A DNA stretch of 64,000 bases. Origin: Streptomyces sp. M41(2017) (GTDB lineage: Bacteria > Actinomycetota > Actinomycetes > Streptomycetales > Streptomycetaceae). Positions 42,095-50,517 of this stretch are shown here, piece by piece. The notes under the pieces are model-generated. The model was not told where the DNA came from. It saw only the letters and a list, made by a program, of their open reading frames with translations, and ran no database searches. A program made the translations under genes and the position numbers. Each line of letters starts with the position of its first letter. Position 1 is the stretch's first letter. Location of the stretch: positions 1,116,001 to 1,180,000 of the forward strand of contig NZ_MWFK01000002.1 in NCBI RefSeq assembly GCF_002078175.1, given 5' to 3'.

Positions 42095-43497
42095 GCCGTT
42101 CGCTCCCGTACCGGTGACTGCGGCCGGGCCGCCTGGTGGGCCTGCCAGAGGACGACGAGGGCGAGGACGCCCCCGGAGACGGCGAGGATCACCTGTTCCA
42201 CGTCGGCCGGGGCGCCGCTCGGCAGCACCGTGAGGGCGAGCACCGCGCTGGCGGCGGCGACCCGGGTCCGCACCGAACCGGTGGGCGCCGCCGCGGCGAT
42301 CAAAAACAGGCCCCACAGCGCGTACCAGGGCCGGACCGCCGGTCCGAACACCGCGACGGCGGCCAGGCTCAGGCCGAGCGCGTAGACGGGTCCGGGCCGC
42401 AGCCGCAGCCATATGAACAGCAGCAGGGCCGCGGTGACGAGGAGTCCGGCGGCGTGCCAGGCGGGCAGGGCGAACGGTGCGAGCCCGCTGCCCAGTTGTC
42501 CGAGGGCGGCTCCGGTGACGCGGCCCAGGAGGCTGGTGGGCGACCAGTTGTGCGGTGAGACGGGGGTCTTCAGGGCGGCGATCCAGCCGTACCCGGTCCC
42601 CGCGGCCGCCGTCGCGACCACGGTCGTGGCGGCGGCCGCCGTCGTGGTGGTCACCGTGTGCCGCAGCACCGCCCGCGGTCCACGCCCGCGCGAGCGCAGG
42701 GCGACGACCGCCACCAGGCCGAGCGCCGCGGGCGCCTTGACCAGGGCGGCGAGCGTGATCAGGACGACGCCGAGAAGGGGCCACCGGCCGCGCGCGGCCA
42801 CCAGACCGACGCCGAGGAGGCCCAGCATGACGGCGTCGTTGTGCGCGCCGGCCACCAGATGGAGGAGGACCAGCGGGTTGAGGGCGCCGAGCCACAGCGC
42901 GGCGGCCGGATCGGCGCCGCTGTGCCGGGCGAGGCGGGGCAGCGCGGCCGCCATCAGGGCGACGCCGAGCAGCGCGATCAGACGCATGCCGAGCAGTCCC
43001 GCCGGCAGCTGACCGCGGGTCAGCGCCGACAGGACGGAGGCGACGACGAGGAAGACCGGTCCGTACGGCGTCGCCGTCTGCTGCCAGACGGGCGCCACCT
43101 CGTCGGCGAGCGGTCCGCCGAGCTGCGCGGGCCCGTTCGCGTACACGTCGATGTGGGCGTCGACCATCGCGCCCTGCGCGAGGTAGCTGTAGACGTCCCG
43201 GCTGAACAGCGGTGGCGCGAGCAGCAGCGGTGCCGCCCAGACGGCGAGGACGAGCAACAGGGAACGCGGGGTGGGCGGTTCGGGCCCGCGGACGACTCCG
43301 CCGAGCAGCACCCAGGCCGCTATCAGCAGGACGACGCCGAAGTACACGCCGACGAGGCCCAGTACGGCCTGCACCGAGCCGGGGGCGAGGAAGTCGTGGG
43401 CGGGCAGCGCCCCGGCGGTCTCGCCGCCCAGCGCGAGGAAGGCGGTACCGGCCAGGCCGAGGGCCTGACAGCGACGGAGATCGACGGGGAAACCCAT
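42091..43497 (-). CDS. MptA/MptB-like alpha-1,6-mannosyltransferase
   Basis: 468-residue GT-C membrane enzyme. LFSRDVYSYLAQGAMVDAHIDVYANGP carries the acidic loop, and TATPYGPVFLVVASVLSALT and GAHNDAVMLGLLGVGL are typical of MptB, which extends mannan chains with polyprenyl phosphate mannose in mycolic-acid bacteria. Streptomyces lacks lipoarabinomannan, so the product here is open (glycoprotein or phosphoinositol mannan are options). ATG 43497 starts a conserved-looking N-terminus. It is the first gene of a two-gene unit. Confidence 0.85.
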   Translation of the reverse strand: MGFPVDLRRCQALGLAGTAFLALGGETAGALPAHDFLAPGSVQAVLGLVGVYFGVVLLIAAWVLLGGVVRGPEPPTPRSLLLVLAVWAAPLLLAPPLFSRDVYSYLAQGAMVDAHIDVYANGPAQLGGPLADEVAPVWQQTATPYGPVFLVVASVLSALTRGQLPAGLLGMRLIALLGVALMAAALPRLARHSGADPAAALWLGALNPLVLLHLVAGAHNDAVMLGLLGVGLVAARGRWPLLGVVLITLAALVKAPAALGLVAVVALRSRGRGPRAVLRHTVTTTTAAAATTVVATAAAGTGYGWIAALKTPVSPHNWSPTSLLGRVTGAALGQLGSGLAPFALPAWHAAGLLVTAALLLFIWLRLRPGPVYALGLSLAAVAVFGPAVRPWYALWGLFLIAAAAPTGSVRTRVAAASAVLALTVLPSGAPADVEQVILAVSGGVLALVVLWQAHQAARPQSPVRERTA

Positions 43498-43647
43498 GGC
43501 CAACACTCGGTCAGCGTGTCGACGCCGAGTGGCCGGAAGGCGACGCGGCGCTCTCCTGGCGGGGTCGGACGCGTGACCTCCCTGTGCCCGGTGTCGCGGC
43601 CGGGGCACCGGACGGACGCCGGGCCAGGGCCGGCGCCCGGAACACGT

Positions 43648-44598
43648 CTAGAACACCGACACTCCCGTGAGGGTGGTGAAGCGGTCCAGGGCCGCCACGC
43701 CCGCGACGGAGTTGCCGCGTTCGTCGAGTCCCGGGCTCCAGACGCAGAGCGTGCAGCGGCCCGGCACCACGGCGATGATCCCGCCACCCACCCCGCTCTT
43801 CCCGGGCAGCCCCACCCGGTACGCGAAGTCGCCCGCCGCGTCGTACGTCCCGCAGGTCAGCATGATCGCGTTGATCTGCTTGGCCTGGCTCTGGGTGAGC
43901 AGCCGGCTGCCGTCGGCCCGGATACCGTGCCGGGCGAGGAAGCCGGTGGCCAGGGCGAGATCGGCACAGGACGCGGCGATCGAGCACTGGAGGAAGTACT
44001 GCTCCAGGAGTACCGGGACCTGGTTGTCGATGTTGCCGTACGACGCCATGAAGTGGCCGAGTGCGGCGTTGCGGTCGCCGTTCGCGGCCTCGGACGCGGC
44101 GATGTCCTGGTCGAAGGCGAGATCGGGGTTGCCGCTCTCGGCTTGCAGGAACTCCAGCAGCGCGCCGGCCGCGTCGCCGGTCCGGGTCTGCAGCCGGTCG
44201 GTGACGACGAGGGCGCCGGCGTTGATGAACGGGTTGCGGGGGATGCCGTTCTCGTACTCCAGCTGGACGAGGGAGTTGAACGGGTTGCCGGAGGGTTCGC
44301 GCCCGACGTGGTCCCACAGGGCGTCGCCCTCACGTGCCAGGTCGAGGGCGAGGGTGAAGACCTTGGTGATGGACTGCGTCGAGAACGGCTCCCGCCAGTC
44401 CCCCACGCCGTACACCGTGCCGTCGAGTTCGGCGACGGCCATGCCGAAGCGGCGCGGGTCGCAGGCGGCCAGCGCCGGGATGTAGTCGGCGGGCCGGCCA
44501 CGTCCGGGCGTCTGGGCGACCTCGGTGGCGATGCGCTCCAGCACGGGCTGGAACGTCAGCGACGACGGGTACCACGATTCCCCAGGCATGATCACCAT
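43648..44598 (-). CDS. glsA: Glutaminase
   Basis: 316 residues, typical GlsA/GlsB glutaminase that turns glutamine into glutamate and ammonia. The catalytic SxxK is in FSTQSITKVFTLAL; NPFINAGALVVTD, SYGNIDNQVPVLLEQYFLQCSI and GKSGVGGGIIAVVPG are family motifs. GGGAGGG lies seven bases before ATG 44598. Next to it on the same strand is asparaginase, so the region supports release of ammonia from amides. Confidence 0.95.
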   Translation of the reverse strand: MVIMPGESWYPSSLTFQPVLERIATEVAQTPGRGRPADYIPALAACDPRRFGMAVAELDGTVYGVGDWREPFSTQSITKVFTLALDLAREGDALWDHVGREPSGNPFNSLVQLEYENGIPRNPFINAGALVVTDRLQTRTGDAAGALLEFLQAESGNPDLAFDQDIAASEAANGDRNAALGHFMASYGNIDNQVPVLLEQYFLQCSIAASCADLALATGFLARHGIRADGSRLLTQSQAKQINAIMLTCGTYDAAGDFAYRVGLPGKSGVGGGIIAVVPGRCTLCVWSPGLDERGNSVAGVAALDRFTTLTGVSVF

Positions 44599-44712
44599 TG
44601 TGCGGCCCTCCCGGTCGTGCGGCTCGTCCCGGATCCGATGTCGCGGTCCGGTCCCGTCCGGGGCGGGACCGGACGGGACTGGCAGGGCGGGACACTGCGC
44701 CCGGCCCCCCCC

Positions 44713-45747
44713 TCAGGCGTGGGCCACCGCGCCCAGCGGGTCGAGCGCCCGGACGGGACGGATGTGCCCGACCACCGCGCCGCCGCCGAGGAGCGGCGCG
44801 CCGGCGAAGGCGGTCAGGGCCGCCGGGTCGACCCCGGCACGGGCGAGCGCCGCGGCGGCCACCGGGACGCGTGCCCGGTCGGCGCCGTCGGCGATCTTCA
44901 CGGCGACGGCGCGGCCGTCCGGCAGCGCCGCGACCTGCACTCCCTCGAACCCGTCCTTGGCGACGAGTCCCGGGACGGCGCGCATGAGGGCCGCCACGTC
45001 GCGGCCCTCCCCCGAGACCATCTCGGCGTGCTCGCGCATCGCGCGGGCCACCCGTGCCTCGGGGGTGCCCGGCTCGGCTGCCGCGATCCGGACGACGGCC
45101 CGGGCGAGGCCGTGCAGCGAGACGGAGAACAGGGGCGCGCCGCACCCGTCCACGGTGACCTGGGCGACGGCCTGACCGGTGAGGTCCTCGACGGTCTCGG
45201 CGACGGCCCGCTGGAGCGGGTGCTCCGGGTCGAGGTAGTCGTCGAGCGTCCAGCCGTTCAGGCGCGCGGTGTACAGCATGGCCGCGTGCTTGCCGGAGCA
45301 GTTCTGGGCGAGCCGGGAGGCGGACCGCCCGGCACGGGTCCAGGCATCCCGGACGGCGGGACCGTAGGGCAGGTCGGGGGTGTTGCGCAGCCGGTCCTCG
45401 GGCAGTCCGGCCCGCTCCAGGATGCGGCGGGCTCCGGCGAGGTGCCGCTCCTCCCCGGAGTGGCTCGCGGCGGCCAGGGCGAGCAGTTCACCGTCGAGCG
45501 GGAGCCCGGCGCGCAGCATGGCGACGGCCTGTACGGGCTTGAGCGCGGAGCGCGGGTAGAAGGCGGCCTCGATGTCGCCGAGCTGGAGGTCCACGCCGCC
45601 GTCGGCGGAAAGGACGACGACCGAGCCGTAGTGGATGCCCTCGATGACGCCGCCGCGGACGAGCCGGGCGACGGGTGCGTGCAGGGGTTCGCGGATGACG
45701 GGCGCCGCCGCGGAGCGCGGGCCGCCGCAGGCCGGGGCCGGGTTCAC
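44713..45747 (-). CDS. L-asparaginase II-type amidohydrolase
   Basis: 344 residues of the thermolabile/asparaginase II family (Rhizobium AnsA type), unrelated to E. coli AnsB. Family motifs are YPRSALKPVQAVAML, SHSGEERHLAGARRIL, NCSGKHAAML and VDGCGAPLFSVSLHGLA. It yields aspartate and ammonia. GTG start 45747 overlaps the stop of a 25-codon ORF (GTGA) and has only a weak Shine-Dalgarno, implying coupled translation. Confidence 0.92.
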   Translation of the reverse strand: MNPAPACGGPRSAAAPVIREPLHAPVARLVRGGVIEGIHYGSVVVLSADGGVDLQLGDIEAAFYPRSALKPVQAVAMLRAGLPLDGELLALAAASHSGEERHLAGARRILERAGLPEDRLRNTPDLPYGPAVRDAWTRAGRSASRLAQNCSGKHAAMLYTARLNGWTLDDYLDPEHPLQRAVAETVEDLTGQAVAQVTVDGCGAPLFSVSLHGLARAVVRIAAAEPGTPEARVARAMREHAEMVSGEGRDVAALMRAVPGLVAKDGFEGVQVAALPDGRAVAVKIADGADRARVPVAAAALARAGVDPAALTAFAGAPLLGGGAVVGHIRPVRALDPLGAVAHA

Positions 45748-45821
45748 GCCTGGGCCCCGTTCCGTATCCGGGTGCGCGGGGTGTGCGCGGGACCGTCCTG
45801 GTTCCGGGTGTGCTCGCTCAT
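45744..45821 (-). CDS. 25-codon linker ORF between FadR and asparaginase genes
   Basis: The ATG overlaps the FadR-type stop (ATGA), and the stop overlaps the asparaginase GTG (GTGA). The peptide is basic and hydrophilic (MSEHTRNQDG at the start, RIRNGAQA at the end), and 23 of 25 codons end in G or C. It has no Shine-Dalgarno of its own. It would let a ribosome pass directly from the regulator to the enzyme. I do not recognise the peptide. Confidence 0.45.
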   Translation of the reverse strand: MSEHTRNQDGPAHTPRTRIRNGAQA

Positions 45822-46516
45822 GACTCGGGGCGGCCTTTCGTGGGGGTGTCCGCGCGCTCGGGGCGCACGATGGAGGCGAGGGTGGTCTCCACGCGGTCCA
45901 GGTGGTGGGCCATCGCGTCGACGGCGTCGTGTTCGCTGCCCGCGGCGAGCGCTTCGAGGATCGCCCGGTGTTCGCGGTCGGACTGCTCGCGCCGGCCGCC
46001 CAGTTCGTTCAGGAACGCCGACTGCCGTGCGAGCGCGTCCCGGATCTCCTCGATGACGCGGCGGAAGACAGGGTTCCGCGAGGCCTCGGCGACGGTGATG
46101 TGGAAGACGGTGTCCAGGGCGACCCAGGCCGTGGTGTCGGTCTCGCGCTCCATCCGGTCGAGCAGCCCCGTGAGCCGGTCGAGGTCCTCCGGGGTGCGGC
46201 GCAGGGCCGCGTAGCCGGCGACGGGGAGTTCGACATGGCGGCGCACCTCCAGCAGGTCGCCCGCCGTGTAGTCGCCGAAGGTGGGGTCCTGGACCGTGGC
46301 GGCGACGACGAAGGTGCCTTTGCCGGTACGGGACACGGTCAGGCCCATCGCCTGAAGGGCCCGCAGCGCCTCGCGGAGCACCGGGCGGCTCACTTCGAGG
46401 CGGCGGCACAGCTCCGCCTCGGAGGGGAGCTTGTCGCCGACGGCGTGGTCGCCGCGCTCGATGGCGTCGCGGAGGTGGGTCAGCACCGCTTCCATCGCGC
46501 TGACGCGCCGCGGCAC
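45818..46516 (-). CDS. FadR-subfamily GntR regulator
   Basis: 232 residues. The winged helix has KLPSEAELCRRLEVSRPVLREALRALQAMGL, and the helical FCD ligand domain covers about 90-220 with ALDTVFHITVAEASRNP and HRAILEALAAGSEHDAVDAMAHHL, the metal-binding His pattern of FadR relatives. I chose GTG 46516 because AGGTGG precedes it; GTG 46549 is possible but would put the operator in the coding region. It lies directly upstream of asparaginase and likely controls it. Confidence 0.88.
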   Translation of the reverse strand: MPRRVSAMEAVLTHLRDAIERGDHAVGDKLPSEAELCRRLEVSRPVLREALRALQAMGLTVSRTGKGTFVVAATVQDPTFGDYTAGDLLEVRRHVELPVAGYAALRRTPEDLDRLTGLLDRMERETDTTAWVALDTVFHITVAEASRNPVFRRVIEEIRDALARQSAFLNELGGRREQSDREHRAILEALAAGSEHDAVDAMAHHLDRVETTLASIVRPERADTPTKGRPES

Positions 46517-46522
46517 CGGACC

Positions 46523-46545
46523 ACCTGTCTGGCTGTCTGACAGGT
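46523..46545. promoter_or_regulatory. Probable FadR-type autoregulatory operator
   Basis: ACCTGTC (46523-46529) and GACAGGT (46539-46545) are perfect arms nine bases apart, with CTGTCTG repeated between them. It overlaps the ribosome-binding site of the FadR-type gene, so binding could block both transcription and translation. Confidence 0.55.
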
Positions 46546-46699
46546 TCACCCGGATGATCCTCCGGACGGGTGAGGCACGTGTCAAACCGGCACGGCACGC
46601 ACCAGGGGGCGCGCGGCCCGCTGCTCGGCCTCGCGCCCCCTGGGAGCGGCTCCTGCGTGTCCGGGACGGCGCTTCGCGCGGGCACCCCGGGTGTTGGTC

Positions 46700-47536
46700 T
46701 CAGCTGTCGAGGACTCCGGCGCCCAGCAGGCCGAGGAGCGCCACGCCGATGACGATCCGGTAGATCACGAAGGCGTTGAAGGAGTGCTTGGCGACGAACT
46801 TCAGGAGCCAGGCGATGGAGCCGTAGGCGACCACGAACGACACGACGGTGCCGGCGACGAGCGGGGCGGCCCCCACCCCGGTGCCGAGGGCGTCCTTCAG
46901 CTCGTAGAGACCGGCGCCGGTGAGGGCCGGGATGCCGAGGAAGAAGGAGAGCCGGGTGGCGGCGACACGGTCCAGGTCGAGGATGAGCGCGGTCGACATG
47001 GTGGCGCCGGAGCGCGAGAAGCCGGGGAAGAGCAGGGCGAGGATCTGCGAGCTGCCCACCAGCATCGCGTCCTTGAACGAGGTGTCGTCCTCACCGCGCT
47101 TGTGGCGGCCCATCTGGTCCGCCGCCCACATCACGCCACTGCCGGCGATCAGCGATCCCGCGACGACCCACAAGGAGGCGAGCGGGCCCTCGATCAGGGG
47201 CTTGGCCGCGAGACCCACGATCACGATCGGGATGGTCGCGTAGATCACCCACCAGGCGAACTTGTAGTCGTGGCTGGTCCGCTGCTCCTTGTCCCGCAGC
47301 CCGCGGCCCCAGGCGGAGACGATCCGCACGATGTCCTTGAAGAAGTACACGAGCACGGCCGCGATGGCGCCGACCTGGATGACCGCGGAGAATCCGACGA
47401 CGGCGTCGTCGTCGACGGGGATCCCCATCAGGCCCTCGGTGATCTTGAGGTGGCCGGTCGAGGAGACGGGGAGGAATTCGGTCACCCCCTCGACGACTCC
47501 GAGGACGACGGCCTGACCGACGTTGATGACGCTCAT
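46700..47536 (-). CDS. uppP: Undecaprenyl-diphosphatase
   Basis: 278-residue polytopic enzyme that recycles undecaprenyl pyrophosphate for peptidoglycan synthesis and gives bacitracin tolerance. The first catalytic region is EGVTEFLPVSSTGHLKI and the second PGFSRSGATMSTAL, both intact. Eight hydrophobic segments are visible. It is probably one of several copies. The Shine-Dalgarno is weak (CTGGATCCC). Confidence 0.95.
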   Translation of the reverse strand: MSVINVGQAVVLGVVEGVTEFLPVSSTGHLKITEGLMGIPVDDDAVVGFSAVIQVGAIAAVLVYFFKDIVRIVSAWGRGLRDKEQRTSHDYKFAWWVIYATIPIVIVGLAAKPLIEGPLASLWVVAGSLIAGSGVMWAADQMGRHKRGEDDTSFKDAMLVGSSQILALLFPGFSRSGATMSTALILDLDRVAATRLSFFLGIPALTGAGLYELKDALGTGVGAAPLVAGTVVSFVVAYGSIAWLLKFVAKHSFNAFVIYRIVIGVALLGLLGAGVLDS

Positions 47537-47619
47537 GGGATCCAGTTCTGAGGAGATGGACGACAGTGCTGTAGACAGCGCAGGAGACAGTGTTGCCTAC
47601 GCACGGCGCAGCACGGTAC

Positions 47620-47994
47620 CTACGTCCACACCGCGTGCGCGAACGCGACCCCGGCGAACGCGGCGCCGAGGCCCGCCGTCACGCTGACGATCACGTTGGC
47701 GGCAGCGTAGAACGCGGCCCCGGTCCCGGTCAGCCTCAGCGTCTCGTAGGAGAACGTCGAGTACGTGGTCAGGGCCCCGCACAGGCCTGTGCCGAGCAGG
47801 AGTTGCAGGTGGTCCGAGGCGTGTCCGGCCGAGGCGGCGCCGGTCAGCAGGCCGAGCACCAGGCAGCCCGCCACGTTGACGACGAGGGTGCCCCAGGGGA
47901 ACAGCGTGTCGTGTCTCACCTGCACCGCGCGGTCGGTCAGATAACGCAGGGGTGCGCCGACCGCCGCGCCGAGGACCACCAGCAGCCAGTTCAC
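47620..47994 (-). CDS. crcB: Fluoride channel subunit CrcB/Fluc (short copy)
   Basis: 124 residues with four transmembrane helices. GAAVGAPLRYLTDR, PWGTLVVNVAGCLVLG and GALTTYSTFSYETL are the Fluc signature; the Asn of the pore and the TTYSTF Phe/Ser/Thr track are present. Fluc channels work as antiparallel dimers and let fluoride leave the cell. The GTG start overlaps the stop of the DUF190 gene (GTGA). It is the last gene of a three-gene operon. Confidence 0.94.
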   Translation of the reverse strand: MNWLLVVLGAAVGAPLRYLTDRAVQVRHDTLFPWGTLVVNVAGCLVLGLLTGAASAGHASDHLQLLLGTGLCGALTTYSTFSYETLRLTGTGAAFYAAANVIVSVTAGLGAAFAGVAFAHAVWT

Positions 47995-48395
47995 AACCAG
48001 TTCTCACCTTCGTCAGCCGTGCCGCCACCGGTTTCCGGATGCTCCCGTCCGGGTGTGCCGCCCCGTCCCGCGTACCGGACGACCTCGCAGTCGTCGAGGA
48101 TCACGAGTCCCTCCGTGACGAGTTCGTCGAGTTGGGGCAGGAAGGCCCGGACGCGTTCCTCGGTGTCCACGACGATCACCGCGACCGGGAGGTCCTCGCT
48201 CATCGACAGCAGCCGTGAGGTGTGGATCAGCGAGGACGCGCCGAAGCCCTCGATGCCCCGGAAGACGCTGGCGCCCGCGAGCCCCGCCGCGTGGGCCCGG
48301 TGCACGATCTCCGCGTAGAGCGGCTTGCGGTGCCAGGTGTCGTTCTCGCCGATGAAGATCGTCACCCGCAGGGCGCTGCCTGTCAGCCTCGTCAT
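47991..48395 (-). CDS. DUF190-family protein
   Basis: 134-residue soluble protein with the PII-like ferredoxin fold of DUF190: LRVTIFIGENDTWHRKPLYAEIVHRAHAAGLAGASVFRGIEGFG, then RLLSMSEDLPVAVIVVDTEERV. DUF190 genes usually lie beside crcB; they may gate or sense for the channel, but the role is untested. Coupled at both ends (ATGA with the upstream crcB, GTGA with the downstream one). Confidence 0.92.
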   Translation of the reverse strand: MTRLTGSALRVTIFIGENDTWHRKPLYAEIVHRAHAAGLAGASVFRGIEGFGASSLIHTSRLLSMSEDLPVAVIVVDTEERVRAFLPQLDELVTEGLVILDDCEVVRYAGRGGTPGREHPETGGGTADEGENWL

Positions 48396-48868
48396 CGCTG
48401 CCTCCGTGCCAGGGCTCGCCGGGTCGCCGTCACGGCCAGCCACACCGCCGCGAGTGCCGCGGACAGGGTCGCGGCGAGATAGCCGAGACCGACGCCGGGA
48501 CGGCCGTCGTCGACCAGTTTCTGGATGTCGACGGCGTAGGTCGAGAAGGTGGTGAAGCCGCCGAGCACGCCGGTGCCGAAGAAGGGGCGGACGAGGCGGT
48601 GCGCCGCCCACACGTCGGTGATCAGCACCATGAAGACGCCGATCACCGCGCAGCCGACGACGTTGACGGTGAAGGTGGTCCAGGGGAAGGTGCCGGCGGG
48701 CGTGGGCCACAGCTCGCCCGCGCCGTAGCGGGCGGTGGCGCCGACGGCGCCGCCGAGGGCGACCATCGCGACGACCGGGCCCTGGCCGTGCCAGGGGGAG
48801 GCGCTGCGCGCGGGTGCGCGGACCGGGCTGCCGGACTCGTCGACGCGGTCGGGGTGCGGGACCGTCAT
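48392..48868 (-). CDS. crcB: Fluoride channel subunit CrcB/Fluc (long copy)
   Basis: 158 residues. A 30-residue hydrophilic arm precedes four transmembrane helices with GGAVGATARYGAGEL, PWTTFTVNVVGCAVIGVF and GGFTTFSTYAVDIQKL. ATG 48868 begins at MTVPHPDRV; the longer frame is upstream leader. Together with the short copy it probably forms a heteromeric channel. I saw no fluoride riboswitch in the leader. Confidence 0.93.
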   Translation of the reverse strand: MTVPHPDRVDESGSPVRAPARSASPWHGQGPVVAMVALGGAVGATARYGAGELWPTPAGTFPWTTFTVNVVGCAVIGVFMVLITDVWAAHRLVRPFFGTGVLGGFTTFSTYAVDIQKLVDDGRPGVGLGYLAATLSAALAAVWLAVTATRRALARRQR

Positions 48869-49103
48869 GTTCCTCGTGCTCCTACTCGCCGGGCCGGTGC
48901 GGGCGCACGGCATCGCAAGCAGGGACCGTCGGCGGCGCGACTGCCGCGGTTCGGGTACGGCGGGCCCCACCGCCGCGCCGCGACACAAGATCGCGGCCGG
49001 TGAAAAGCGTACCGCCGTGCGCGCGGACGGCGCACACGCGCCTCACCCCCGGCCCGGTCTGCGCGCGCGGTCGGCCGGGCTCGCCGACCGGTCCGTGCGG
49101 GGT

Positions 49104-50084
49104 TCAGCCCGGGGTACCGGGCAGGTCGCAGACCGCGAGACCGGGTTCCCAGATGCTGCCGAGGACCAGCCGGCCGTCGGACTCGCAGACGCTGGTCACC
49201 ATGCGGAACCGGGAGCGGCGGCCCTCCAGGTGGTGCAGGACGCGGCCCTCGTCGTCGACGGCCAGGACGCCGGTGGTGCGGGGCGGCCGGAACGGGGCGC
49301 GGACGGCGATCCGGGCGGCGGTGCGGCGCACGGCGGGACCCCGGCGGTGCAAGAGTTCCAGGGCGCCGACGCGGGGACCGGCGAGTGCCACCCAGATCGG
49401 TCCGCCGGGGGCGCGCCAGAGGTTGTCCGGCTGACCGGGCAGGTCGTCGAGGAAGGTCTCGGCGCGCCCCTGCCGCGGCCCGGTGAGCCAGTAGCGGGCG
49501 AGCCGGCACGCGCCGGTCTCCGCGACGACGAGGAAGGACTCGTCGCCGGCGACGGCGAGCCCGTTCGCGAACTGCAGCCCGTCCAGCAGCACTTCGGGTT
49601 CCTTCTCGCCCGGGGCGAGGCGCAGCAGGCGACCGGTTCCGGTGTGCTCGACGAGGTCGCCGATCCAGTGCGCGAGGGGGTAGTCCCGGCTGGAGACGGT
49701 GAAGAGGACGGTGCCGTCGGCCAGGGCGACCACGTTGCTGCAGAAGCGCAGCGGCCTGCCCGCGACGGTGTCGGCGAGGACGCGGACCACTCCGTCGTCG
49801 AGCCCGATCCGCAGCAGTCCTCGTTCGGCGTCGCACACCAGCAGGGCGTTGTCCGGGAGGAGTTCGAGGCCCAGCGGTCGGCCGCCCGTCTCGGCGAGGA
49901 CGCGGACTCCGGGGCGGTCGGCGTCGCCGGGCCGTTCCACTCGGACGATGCGACCGTCCTCCAGGCCGGTCAGCACCCCGCCGCGGTGGTCGGCCACCAC
50001 GTCCTCGGGGCCGCGGCCGCCGAGCGGCAGGAGACGCCGGGGCACGAGGGCGGTGGGGCGTGCGGCGGCGGACGTCCGGTCCAC
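49104..50084 (-). CDS. SMP-30/strictosidine-synthase-like beta-propeller protein
   Basis: 326 residues with repeated beta-propeller blades: GPEDVVADHRGGVLTGLEDGRI, CSNVVALADGTVLFTVSS, GLQFANGLAVAGDESFLVVAETGACRLARYWL, LPGQPDNLWRAPGGPIWVAL. This is the SMP-30/gluconolaconase/SSL superfamily, often lactonases or esterases. GTG 50084 lies four bases after the ArsR-type gene, so the two are an operon. The substrate is unknown. Confidence 0.87.
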   Translation of the reverse strand: MDRTSAAARPTALVPRRLLPLGGRGPEDVVADHRGGVLTGLEDGRIVRVERPGDADRPGVRVLAETGGRPLGLELLPDNALLVCDAERGLLRIGLDDGVVRVLADTVAGRPLRFCSNVVALADGTVLFTVSSRDYPLAHWIGDLVEHTGTGRLLRLAPGEKEPEVLLDGLQFANGLAVAGDESFLVVAETGACRLARYWLTGPRQGRAETFLDDLPGQPDNLWRAPGGPIWVALAGPRVGALELLHRRGPAVRRTAARIAVRAPFRPPRTTGVLAVDDEGRVLHHLEGRRSRFRMVTSVCESDGRLVLGSIWEPGLAVCDLPGTPG

Positions 50085-50088
50085 GCGG

Positions 50089-50376
50089 CTACCAGCCTTT
50101 CTCGAAGAAGTGGCTGACCTCGGCGATGCGGTACTCGTCGCGCCGGTAGTAGGTCCGCCGTCTGACCTTCTTGGCGCGCAGCAGACCGACCCCGGTGAGG
50201 AGGTCGAGGTGGGTGCGCGCCACGGCCCGGCTCACACCCAGCTTGTGGGCGAGGGACTCGGGGCTCACGCCGTCCTCGACGAGGTCGCCGTGCCGCTGCC
50301 GCGGGAAGTGCTCCGCGGGGTCGCGCAGCCATTCCAGGATGTCCAGCCGATGCCCGTTGTCGGGAACCTTCAGCAT
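50089..50376 (-). CDS. ArsR-type winged-helix regulator
   Basis: 95 residues forming a single winged helix: RLDILEWLRDPAEHFP, then SPESLAHKLGVSRAVARTHLDLLTGVGLLRAKKVRRRTYYRRDEYRI. There is no metal-binding CxC motif, so it is of the HTH_20 group and not a metal sensor. GGAGGGGG precedes the ATG. It probably controls itself and the SMP-30-like gene. Confidence 0.9.
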   Translation of the reverse strand: MLKVPDNGHRLDILEWLRDPAEHFPRQRHGDLVEDGVSPESLAHKLGVSRAVARTHLDLLTGVGLLRAKKVRRRTYYRRDEYRIAEVSHFFEKGW

Positions 50377-50517
50377 CTCGTCCCCCTCCGTCGTGACGGT
50401 CTCCCGCTACTCTCCCGCAGCCCGGAGCGGCCCGCACGGCCTTCGGCGAGCCTGGCCGGACCCGCACGGCGGCGGAACGCACGGGGCCCGGCCGCATCGG
50501 CGGCCGGACCCTCGCGT

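Noticed and set aside
42658..46056. Plus-strand open frame of 1132 codons
   Set aside because: It runs antisense to the MptB-like, glutaminase and asparaginase genes. Long antisense frames are expected at this GC content, and its translation is low-complexity.
45744..46685. Minus-strand 313-codon frame overlapping the FadR-type gene
   Set aside because: Most of it is an out-of-frame shadow of the FadR gene. Only its last 25 codons, from the ATG at 45821, are kept as a possible linker ORF.
48869..49103. Fluoride riboswitch before the crcB operon
   Set aside because: I looked for the conserved GGCGAUGG-type start and pseudoknot pairs in the leader and could not trace them. A covariance search would be needed to settle it.
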